A stretch of 63,167 bases of DNA. It comes from Candidatus Woesearchaeota archaeon (GTDB lineage Archaea; Nanobdellota; Nanobdellia; Woesearchaeales; JAFCFN01). Below, piece by piece: positions 35,501 to 41,107 of the stretch; position 1 is the stretch's first letter, and every line of letters begins with the position of its first letter. Under the pieces are notes generated by a model. That model was not told the DNA's origin. It saw only the letters and a program-made list of their open reading frames with translations, and did no database searches. The DNA lies in contig JAFCFN010000004.1 in the NCBI GenBank assembly GCA_017608625.1, positions 1 through 63,167 of the forward strand, written 5' to 3'. Position numbers and translations under genes: made by a program.

Positions 35501-38485
35501 ATTTTTAAGGTTAAGATTGTCAATTACACTACAGTTAAAGTAAATATTTCCATCTCCATCAACTGCATTATCATTTGGTGAGAGAGAAGTAAATGAAGGA
35601 GGAGTTGTATCAACAGTAAAGCTTCTTGTTTCACTTGTATTTATATTATTTGCATCATCCCAACAAGTTATATTCCAGTAGTGTGTGCCATCACTAAATC
35701 CTGAGACTGTATAGTTCGTTGCTGTAGCATTATGACTTATTATATTGCTAGCATTGACAATACCATCAATAGTTAAATTGCAACGCAAACCTACATCAAG
35801 ATTATCTGTAGCTGTCCAATTAAAGTTAATTTCAGTAGAGCTTGTATTAAATGTATCCAATGGGGAATTTATAGTTATTGTTGGCTTTGTATTGTCTATT
35901 ATGAAATAGTATGCCATTAAATCAAAGCTGCATCTATCATAGATATCACAAGCCTCTATTTTTATCTTGTATTTTCCGTCAGTAGCTGATGTTGTATCAT
36001 ATATCTGAAATTCTGTTCCTTCTGGCACAGAACTGTTAATTGTCTCAAGAAAACCATTATCATAAGTCATTAAACTGACATTATAATCAAAAGGATCTCC
36101 ATTAGGATCATGCGACGCAAGCCAGGTTATATTTAAAATTCCTTTATAAACTTTGAAATATTCTGGATTAGTGATTTGCGGTTTTGTTGGTGGATCCCTG
36201 CCTTGTTCCCATATATCAGTCTGTAGAGTGGAGTATGCATTATTTCCTAAGCTGTCATTTGCCCAAACCTTATACTGGAACTGCTGATTGTTAGCAAAGT
36301 CAAACCAGTGAATATGTGCATCTGCCTCCCAATTATTTTCTAAGTTCCATGTTGTTCCATTATCAGCAGAATAATAAGTGTGCCCTGTTCCAAGTGTTAT
36401 GTTTTGCCTTCTTAACTCCCATGCAGCACTTATATTACTTACATCACGCGCTTCCAATATTATTGACATGTTTGGAGTAGCTTTAACACTTAATATTGTT
36501 CCATTAGAATTTATTGAGAAACGCAAGAATTTCCTTCCATAAGGCAAGGTTGGATCAAATGGTTCAAGCCCTCCAATATACACACAATTTGCATTTGTTA
36601 AAGGATCTCCTGCAGTATAACTAGAGTTACAATAATATACATCAAGATCATCTACAGTTCCTGTTTTATTGACAACATATACCTCAAGTCTATAGCTTAC
36701 ATTTTCAGCAACATAAAGTCCTGTGAAATTTATTTTTACAGAACGATTTACATAAATATCTTCGTAAGTACTGTTAAACTTATCAAGATCTTTAATAAAT
36801 AGATTGTATTTGCTTGGCCTATAAAACCAGTGAGATATATTTGCACACCATCTTCCATTTTGAAGACTGCCTCCTATTAAACTCATGTTAACATAACCAG
36901 GATCTTCTGGAATAATTCCAGCTTGCTCAGCTGTGCCACTGTTGTTATAGTAAAGTTTAGCTTCTGTTATGTTTGTTACACCTGTTATATTTACCTTTAT
37001 CTGGATATCTCCTCCACTACTAGCATTAAGATCAGAAGGAATTTGCTCCCAGTCAGAGAAAGAAGGGTATATTGAAATACCTCTAATTTGAATGTCGTCA
37101 ACTTTACACTCTTCATTTGGCACACTGCTATAACATCTAAACCTTATTTTAAAGTTAGGATTGTTATTAGCATCAGGTGTTAAACTATTGTTATCAAAAG
37201 TATAAGCAGCAGTATTTGTTCCTGTGATATTAAGCACATTAATCCAAGTTGTGCCATTATACCAATCTGCTCTTAGGTACTCTCCTGCATCAAGTCCATC
37301 AGTATCATACCAAAAACTAAAGGTTATATTCTTATAATTGGCTGTGCTAATGCTTGTTTCAATTATACTTTCACCATCTGTATTTTCAGTTTCTATATAA
37401 TAAATTCCAGCATAAGGATCATCTGTTGCAATTGCCCAAGCTCTACCTATTCCTGAAGTAGTCCAATTGTTTGTTGCTAAAGAAGCAGATTCCCAGTCTT
37501 CAAAGAATGTTCCACTGAAATTTGACAAAGGCGCAGCATCATGGATATAATCAAATTCCAGATATGTTATTGGTCCTTGGGTGCTTATAATTTTAAAATC
37601 AAACTGATTTGTTTGGTAAGAGAGATTATTTAGAATTATGTCTTGCCATTCTCCTGAAGAGTTAAATACTTTGGATTTTCCTAATAATGGGGAAGTAGTA
37701 TTAACATGATAGATTTCAAACCAAGTATTTTTAAGTTCTTGATTCCTTACATAAACATTAATAATGCTTCCATTTGTTAGATTGTGAGCAAATGTAACTC
37801 TTATAAACTCATTTGCATAAATTGGTTCTGACCAATTATCATCTTTGCGCTCAACTTCAGCAAATATGTCAGAAATGAATGAATAATTACTATCTAAATG
37901 TTCAGCAGCAGTAATATTAATCTCAGCAAATCCTGGATCCTCTGCTGTTAAAACAAAAGTATATTCTTGTCCAGGTATAATATTCATTAACTTAGTCCAG
38001 CTGCCGTGACAGCTTTGTTCTGTAAAATTCCAGTCTTTACATTTATATAACATGGTTCCTTTTGCTACTGCAGTTACAGTCGCATTATCAAAGACTATAT
38101 TGGTTGGGTCAATGGCATAAACCTCAACAAATTTTCCTTCTTTTTCATTTGGAACATCATCTATACCAATTTCAATTGTTTCATTGTATGTTAAATTATT
38201 GAATTCTATTTTCTTTACAGGGGTTGATTTTGGAATTACCTCAACCTTTTTTCCTATAATATTAATCTCTGCATAAATTGAATTATTCTTGCTATCTTTT
38301 AATTTATAATCAGCCATGGCTAAGATAGAAGCATTAGTTATATTAGTTCCATTTACTTTATAGACTGCTTCGCCTGCTTGAACAAAAATATCATTAATAA
38401 TAGGAACAGCTATTATTTGTGGCAATAATATTATAGCAACTAATGCAAAGATACAGATTCCAATTATTGCTTTTTTGTTGTTCAT
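29585..38485 (-). CDS. Giant single-span surface protein with Ig-like ectodomain and cytoplasmic coiled coil
   Basis: 2966 residues. An N-terminal signal segment (AIIGICIFALVAIILLPQIIAV) leads into about 2400 extracellular residues made of Ig/cadherin-like beta domains, very rich in Asn-x-Ser/Thr sequons. Two tandem modules of about 387 residues repeat (landmark INQTQTTNITV near residues 1386 and 1774). An LYKC-x-DWNF-x2-Q-x-C motif occurs near residues 143-160 and again near 2271-2288. A CGDGICDSGEDYNNC segment (about 2320) and a thrombospondin-1-like WNCTEWSEC...TQTRIC unit (about 2351-2392) lie before a membrane span at about 2437-2459. The remaining 500 residues are basic/acidic heptad-like coiled coil, predicted cytoplasmic by the positive residues after the span. 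It overlaps the upstream 98-residue gene by 4 bp (ATGA), and a MinD-like ATPase follows. Confidence 0.88.
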   Translation of the reverse strand: MNNKKAIIGICIFALVAIILLPQIIAVPIINDIFVQAGEAVYKVNGTNITNASILAMADYKLKDSKNNSIYAEINIIGKKVEVIPKSTPVKKIEFNNLTYNETIEIGIDDVPNEKEGKFVEVYAIDPTNIVFDNATVTAVAKGTMLYKCKDWNFTEQSCHGSWTKLMNIIPGQEYTFVLTAEDPGFAEINITAAEHLDSNYSFISDIFAEVERKDDNWSEPIYANEFIRVTFAHNLTNGSIINVYVRNQELKNTWFEIYHVNTTSPLLGKSKVFNSSGEWQDIILNNLSYQTNQFDFKIISTQGPITYLEFDYIHDAAPLSNFSGTFFEDWESASLATNNWTTSGIGRAWAIATDDPYAGIYYIETENTDGESIIETSISTANYKNITFSFWYDTDGLDAGEYLRADWYNGTTWINVLNITGTNTAAYTFDNNSLTPDANNNPNFKIRFRCYSSVPNEECKVDDIQIRGISIYPSFSDWEQIPSDLNASSGGDIQIKVNITGVTNITEAKLYYNNSGTAEQAGIIPEDPGYVNMSLIGGSLQNGRWCANISHWFYRPSKYNLFIKDLDKFNSTYEDIYVNRSVKINFTGLYVAENVSYRLEVYVVNKTGTVDDLDVYYCNSSYTAGDPLTNANCVYIGGLEPFDPTLPYGRKFLRFSINSNGTILSVKATPNMSIILEARDVSNISAAWELRRQNITLGTGHTYYSADNGTTWNLENNWEADAHIHWFDFANNQQFQYKVWANDSLGNNAYSTLQTDIWEQGRDPPTKPQITNPEYFKVYKGILNITWLASHDPNGDPFDYNVSLMTYDNGFLETINSSVPEGTEFQIYDTTSATDGKYKIKIEACDIYDRCSFDLMAYYFIIDNTKPTITINSPLDTFNTSSTEINFNWTATDNLDVGLRCNLTIDGIVNASNIISHNATATNYTVSGFSDGTHYWNITCWDDANNINTSETRSFTVDTTPPSFTSLSPNDNAVDGDGNIYFNCSVIDNLNLKNISFYFEGTLNKTVNISGTNTTAEFTLLNLSDGNYSWYCEVYDSLGHKNISLTRIVEVNREAVPNYSNFSGNTTDWASLPDLSNVCNSTAILDNPDTDMVIWHECVNAVDQDFDTAVKLSYNNVTITGLHSSFNSSATLYIRNLGWEDAPDVYINGEYCNASICSNVSYVNGTAIFNVSHFTSFTTAGNAKLVIWDETDKDMPYANQTKYVDEQIKFFANYTKVVNGNPILAAICTIDFADSSAIMIFNTTTELYEYNRSFAENGTFDYNVTCDSIGTELIKLTDNVTVNPKMISLINLTLNNYDENITIEAGLQVNITATLIIPSTGYIELYQNGVKIANGSSPLTIFMIYNETGIYNITAIYNGSRNYTPSYETHFIEVEDNTNPSVTNLTATPATINQTQTTNITVIVTDNTDISKVIVNITRADNITESYEMLEGINDVYYYEYTANNQNKAGIYYVRVIANDTSNNINDTETINFTVLDITKPVVEIIEPVENTIYDYNSVVPIKVNATDETQVDSVLANVSWDGNNRILKLNYNSTSLFYENVFDETSIITEYNITIIANDTSNNVNDTEKTSFEINDISPPAWSNITTDPVSPTTYSPNQSYIFYCTWTDNIKVNSVLFELNGENNTVTTKSGDKYYFTIQSLPAGNYSYKWYANDVYNNWNSTPLSEYMINKANSSINLTLDNLTENKTIEINTAVAIKAETITPPAGYLELYQDGALINNGTSPLENTTTYTELGVYNITAVYPTTRNYSSSSKTLLITVQDTQNPSVINITTTPGVINQTQTTNITVNVIDATNVTVKLNITKPDNITLTFDMIKSDNNVWYYTYTPTNQDPAGRYYIRIIARDASNNTNNTETDFFDVIDITAPSVIITAPLTNVTYNYNTPIAIKVNASDETAIDSVLANIEWADNDQLLELSYNSSSGLYEELFTDTTYLGRYNITIIVNDTSNNLNNTQKTYFNIADLSAPVYFNIRADPESPALLNETFFTLYATWTDNVNISKVILEFNGQNFTVTTKSGDVYYYTFTNLSVGEYNYRWLASDLYNNWNSTEYYNYKIRTEITPPTINYSIYPAAVMTGENITIDANATDNSNISTLWATITLPDSTTASITSFPLNYSTTINGRYDITFYANDTLGNLVNITDYFISNTGFEFTITVKDSNGNNVPVDLTLYITGTEKEVSNYQFNETLNSSQPILNYDLFFEAYNSSIKIKLNNVNLTKYNNKTLRIDKKQTPVTGYLATYAVESEFNQSNVTLTFNYSNIAFTNENYLSLYKCADWNFSQQECGGTWQYLSNVVQDKTEDTLTITLTNLSGFSIKQESYCGDGICDSGEDYNNCPVDCAAPAPSRAGKAGCSIKWNCTEWSECTENGTQTRICKDIACGLGNKTEIRSCNYTAPTLPEEIHPMEEIPKPHIEERPKLIAWISSAVNSVVDTIENNILWILITLVCISGSITIIVTVQRHKEEIIRVGHKMADKIEKFPGKLKIEIEKTIKPKDLVKEKEKIEELKEKIAKTRELEKEGKEFVISLETIKKKDEEKVTRLENEITKLEKDLKKLNERKQAIEDMTEDIRKIETKERKLKNKENKLLTLIKKDEELSKDIKTKIAATQDLLNDYKEHLKKLESIKKEKELVKAITNERIALLQTTIEKLSSQKSTLSNVRKEFEKDEQNFQIKKQGFVKLLKELYKRKEAKFSRFERAGVVIPDALKKKADAPLKNLEKKLKNLDLNIKLIINKIRKLKNKERVLALREQSKIRLLDKEKEELKNIQKECEVLDKKITASTFGIVENTKLLKKLENALTGIKKDLFKKKEKIEELKEKEKVIERQFVKLPKKEELSEKEESLTFKEKLELAVLNKKERDLKEFKKAVKDINKIETETIKKLKERIGKIEDYKKAEKEIEKDINVKKEIVKKIEERKELLAEKEAKKFVKDIIKDIEKLDEKTKKQIKKTKEYKQHLLNKLKEVYK

Positions 38486-38778
38486 TTCTCAACAAACACC
38501 TTCTTTTTTTCATAAGCACATTTCCATAATTTTAGGAAATCCTCTACTTCAGGAGCATATTTAATAGAAACAAGAAGAACTGTTCTTCCAAGATGTTCTA
38601 TATTTAATGCTTTAATTATACCAGATTTACCATCTCTTCCTTTAAGAGCATAATAAAATCTGACTTTGTCTTTTTTCAGCAAATGTTCTGTAGAATAAGT
38701 AAAAATTAGTGCCTCTTTATAATTCTCAATAGAATTCTCTTTATCCTCTTTTTTTGCTGGCATTTTGCTAAAAAACAT
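38482..38778 (-). CDS. Small protein matching the C-terminal domain of the 9.0-9.6 kb nucleotidyltransferase; candidate autoregulator
   Basis: 98 residues; a second ATG at 38763 gives 93. After a charged leader, the landmarks are LIFTYSTEHLLKKDKVRFYYALKGRDGKSGIIKAL, then LGRTVLLVSI and VEDFLKLWKCAYEKKK. They line up with IFTYNL, EKIKFNYALNGRKG, LGKGVVQVPI and FEEFLEKWNIQYK of the NTase at 9040-9621, with only a one-residue gap. No known DNA-binding family is recognised. Its promoter has two copies of a 17-bp palindrome flanking the TATA box, and it is the first gene of the operon with the giant surface protein, so an autorepressor role is plausible. This is inference. Confidence 0.65.
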   Translation of the reverse strand: MFFSKMPAKKEDKENSIENYKEALIFTYSTEHLLKKDKVRFYYALKGRDGKSGIIKALNIEHLGRTVLLVSIKYAPEVEDFLKLWKCAYEKKKVFVEK

Positions 38779-38789
38779 AAAATTGTTAA

Positions 38790-38863
38790 TGTTAAATAGA
38801 TTAACATTACTGCTATATAAAGGTTTTGGTGTTATATTTATTAACTTGTTAAATAGGTTAACA
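38790..38863. promoter_or_regulatory. Two palindromic operator-like boxes flanking the TATA box of the surface-protein operon
   Basis: TGTTAAATAGATTAACA at 38790-38806 and TGTTAAATAGGTTAACA at 38847-38863 differ at one spacer base. The first has longer arms (TAATGTTAA...TTAACATTA, 38787-38809). Between them, on the minus strand, lies CTTTATATAG (TATA, about 38813-38822), about 25-30 bp before the region where the transcript should begin. One box covers the start region and the other lies upstream of TATA. Centres are 57 bp apart. Confidence 0.75.
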
Positions 38864-38994
38864 AATAATGAAAAATAAACTTTTTATTGATTATGTCCAG
38901 AAATAGGTTTTTATTAGCTTTTTTATGCTGTTAAGAATCACATAAATAAAATTCAAGACAGTTTTGTTTGCAACTAATCTGATTAAAAACAAAA

Positions 38995-39792
38995 CTAAGA
39001 TGTAGAATTCAGAACAGATAAAATGGCAGATTCTATTGGATCATCCAATCCAATTAATTCTTTTTCATCTATTGTTACAACATAATTCAATGTTGTTGCA
39101 ACTTGAGTGATTGTTTCAATTTCACCATTTATAATATTTATCTCATAAATTCGTTTTATTTTATCTTTGTCCTGTATTTGAAGTAAAAATTTTTCATTTT
39201 TTGTTTTTTCTAAATTAATTTTTTTGTTAATTCTATTTACATATTCAGATAATATTTTTTCGTCTGGATATTTCACCCCTTCAAGTTTTTTAATTGCAAG
39301 AGAGGTAACTTCTGTTATTTTTTCAACTATTCCCAGAATATCCTCATCTTTATTTTTGGTTATATTGGAAATTATTGAATGATACTCTTCAAGTGTATCT
39401 TTTACTAGTGTTTTATCATTTTCTTTTATCTTATCCCAGTTGTTAGAAATCTTTTCAACAAGCCACTTATAATCATCTAAAACATCTTTCATCTCATCAA
39501 AATATTCTTCTCTATTCTTGTTTTTGTCAAGTTCTTCTAGTTCACTAACCCTCTCATTAGCTATGTCCATGATTTTCTCTGTTTTTTCCTCAGCATTTGT
39601 TAAGGATACGTCAACCCTATCTTTTATTTTGTCTATGTACCAAAACATTGATGTTGGAGGAATTGTTAGTGTTAGTTGATTTGATATAAGTGCAATAATG
39701 ATTAACACCAACACAATAAATGCGATAGCAGGAGATCTTACCATAATAAGATACAGCTCCTCTCTTTTTAAATAATTTTTGATAATCCTCAT
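38995..39792 (-). CDS. Membrane-anchored coiled-coil protein, DUF5667-like
   Basis: 265 residues from the ATG at 39792 (the frame extends to a TTG at 39798). A TATA-like TTTTATAAG lies about 25 bp before the ATG. One membrane span at about residues 20-44 (AIAFIVLVLIIIALISNQLTLTI) is followed by PPTSMFWYIDKIKDRVDVSLTNAEEKTEKIMDIANERVSELEELDKN. That stretch has the P..x..Y..D.....V...LT..E..K......A..R..E...L pattern of DUF5667 proteins. A helical region and a small beta-rich C-terminus (IKRIYEINIINGEIETITQVATTLNYVVTI) follow. It is probably exposed outside the membrane; function unknown. It lies upstream of the operon promoter at 38.8 kb on the same strand. Confidence 0.6.
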   Translation of the reverse strand: MRIIKNYLKREELYLIMVRSPAIAFIVLVLIIIALISNQLTLTIPPTSMFWYIDKIKDRVDVSLTNAEEKTEKIMDIANERVSELEELDKNKNREEYFDEMKDVLDDYKWLVEKISNNWDKIKENDKTLVKDTLEEYHSIISNITKNKDEDILGIVEKITEVTSLAIKKLEGVKYPDEKILSEYVNRINKKINLEKTKNEKFLLQIQDKDKIKRIYEINIINGEIETITQVATTLNYVVTIDEKELIGLDDPIESAILSVLNSTS

Positions 39793-39842
39793 AAACAAAA
39801 ATCAAAAGACTTATAAAAGAAAAATGAACTCTTTTAATCAAG

Positions 39843-39983
39843 CCTCGGTAGCTCAGTAGGTGGAGCACACGGCTGTTATCACAATCTTGTTAAGGATTGT
39901 TTGTGGTAACCGTGCGGTCGGCAGTTCGAGTGACATTAAATTTGCATAGCAAATTTATGGCTTGAGAATCTGCCCCGAGGCGT
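39843..39983 (+). tRNA. tRNA-Asn(GTT) with two introns
   Basis: Acceptor GCCTCGG (39843-39849) pairs with CCGAGGC (39976-39982), discriminator G. The D-stem is GCTC/GAGC. The anticodon stem is CACGG/CCGTG with loop CTGTTA+A and anticodon GTT at 39876-39878. Intron 1 is 39880-39909 (30 nt, canonical 37/38), with an internal CAATC/GATTG hairpin. The T-stem is GGCAG/CTGCC, and its loop TTCGA+AT is split by intron 2, 39931-39968 (38 nt), with AAATTTGC/GCAAATTT inside. Removing both leaves 73 nt. Exact cut sites may shift by a base or two. Confidence 0.9.
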
Positions 39984-40013
39984 AGCCTAAATTGGCTTCA
40001 TTTATTTAAATAT

Positions 40014-40180
40014 GGGCTGGTAGCTCAGTCTGGAGAGCAAAGCGAAACAGTCGCTTCGCTCGTGCAATTGGAGCACTACATTGTTTACAACATGTAAACA
40101 AGGTGAGGCTGATAACGTAGCGGTCGCCGGTTCAAAATTGTAGGAATAGTGTCCTGCAATAGAGAATCCGGTCCAGCCCA
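40014..40180 (+). tRNA. tRNA-Ile(GAT) with three introns
   Basis: Acceptor GGGCTGG (40014-40020) pairs with CCAGCCC (40173-40179), discriminator A. Intron 1, 36 nt (about 40035-40070), lies at the D-arm 3' side; GAGC is duplicated, so the position is ambiguous by 4 nt. It folds as GAGCAAAGCGA/TCGCTTCGCTC. Intron 2, 28 nt (40080-40107), interrupts the anticodon stem between positions 30 and 31 and contains TTGTTTACA/TGTAAACAA. Intron 3, 30 nt (40136-40165), splits the T-loop TTCAA+AT and contains ATTGTAGGA/TCCTGCAAT. The spliced product is 73 nt with anticodon stem CTACG/CGTAG and loop CTGATAA, anticodon GAT at 40111-40113. Confidence 0.88.
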
Positions 40181-40321
40181 TGTTCTTTTCTTCTGGATTT
40201 TTTTACGGTTTATCTTTTATAAAGAGAATTTAAATAACCATTCAAACACAATAAAGCTTATAAATAAGTTGTAATTTATAAATAGAAACAGTTAGTTAGC
40301 ACTTTAGGGGGTGGAAAGAAT

Positions 40322-41077
40322 ATGAGTTTAAAAATACTAATGGGAGCTTTATTATGCTTGCTTCTAATTTTAGGGGGTTGTATACAAGTAAGAGTTGTTG
40401 AAGAAGGTGTTGCAGAGAAAGAAACAGTTTCTTCATTAGTACCAAATGTAACAGAAGAAAATATAACTCAAGCAATAAATGCAACAAAAATAGAAGAAAT
40501 AAAAGAAGTTGAAGAAAAAGAAGTTGAAGAAGAGGTCGAGGCAGCAGAAGAGGAAGTAGAAGAAGAAAAAGTGCAAGAGATTAGTGTTACTGAAGGAGAT
40601 TTAATACAGTTAAAAGTTAAGGCAACAGATCCTGATGGAAATCCTTTAACATACTCTTTTTCAGAGCCTTTGAATAGCACAGGAGCATGGCAAACACAAG
40701 AAGGAGATGCAGGAGAGTATAATATTACAGTAACTGTGACTGATTCAGAGGGTTTATCAGCTTCTCAAGAGCTTAAGATAATTGTTTTAGCATTGAATCA
40801 TGCACCTATTTTAGAGAAAATAGACCCAATAGTTGTTGATGAAGGAGATACAATAGAAATTAAAATTAATGCGTCTGATCCAGATGGTGATGAACTAGAG
40901 ATAACATTCTCTGGATGGATGAACTCAAGCACGTATACAACAGACTATGATGATGCAGGCAACTACACAGTTACAGTAAAGGTTACAGATGGTAAAGAAA
41001 CAGTTTCACAGGATATATTAATCACAGTTAACAACAAGAACAGAGCACCAGTTATTACATCAATAAGCCTAACTTAA
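40322..41077 (+). CDS. Surface lipoprotein with two cadherin/Ig-like repeats
   Basis: 251 residues. Signal peptide with lipobox LLLILGGC, so lipid-anchored at Cys20. A Glu/Val-rich, probably extended spacer follows at residues 55-85 (EEVEAAEEEVEEEK). Two Ca2+-type beta repeats come next, each with VTEGDLIQLKVKATDPDGNPLTYSF-like start, YDDAGNYTVTVKVTDGKETVSQD centre and NRAP boundary. The DPDG and D.DGD residues are the usual Ca2+ ligands of cadherin-like domains. It ends just after a domain boundary (NRAPVITSISLT), so the last module may have been lost. GGGGGTGG 7 bp before the ATG and a TATA at about 40257-40268 give a leader of about 40 nt. Confidence 0.8.
   Translation: MSLKILMGALLCLLLILGGCIQVRVVEEGVAEKETVSSLVPNVTEENITQAINATKIEEIKEVEEKEVEEEVEAAEEEVEEEKVQEISVTEGDLIQLKVKATDPDGNPLTYSFSEPLNSTGAWQTQEGDAGEYNITVTVTDSEGLSASQELKIIVLALNHAPILEKIDPIVVDEGDTIEIKINASDPDGDELEITFSGWMNSSTYTTDYDDAGNYTVTVKVTDGKETVSQDILITVNNKNRAPVITSISLT
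40946..41014 (+). repeat. 69-bp perfect repeat shared with 41879-41947
   Basis: These 69 bases are identical to 41879-41947 in the next gene and encode a YDDAGNYTVTVKVTDGKETVSQD segment in both. The flanking sequence differs quickly, so the identity at silent sites points to recent duplication or gene conversion between the neighbouring surface genes. Confidence 0.85.
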
Positions 41078-41107
41078 ATTTTATTTTTTCTTTTTAAAAT
41101 ATAAAAA

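Noticed and set aside
29618-38000. Several plus-strand open frames of 60-200 codons opposite the giant surface gene
   Set aside because: They are complements of low-complexity coiled-coil or Asn/Thr-rich codons, have no promoter or ribosome site and no recognisable domains.
38790-38863. The idea that one repressor binds both the 8.6 kb and the 38.8 kb palindromes
   Set aside because: The half-sites differ (GTTGTAT against TGTTAA) and the spacers are 1 and 5 bp, so a common site is unlikely; related proteins with different specificity fit better.
40014-40180. Reading the GGGCTGG tRNA as tRNA-Val or as a second tRNA-Asn from the TTGTTTA segment
   Set aside because: The TTGTTTACA segment pairs with TGTAAACAA as an intron hairpin, and only the GAT anticodon with stem CTACG/CGTAG gives a full cloverleaf.
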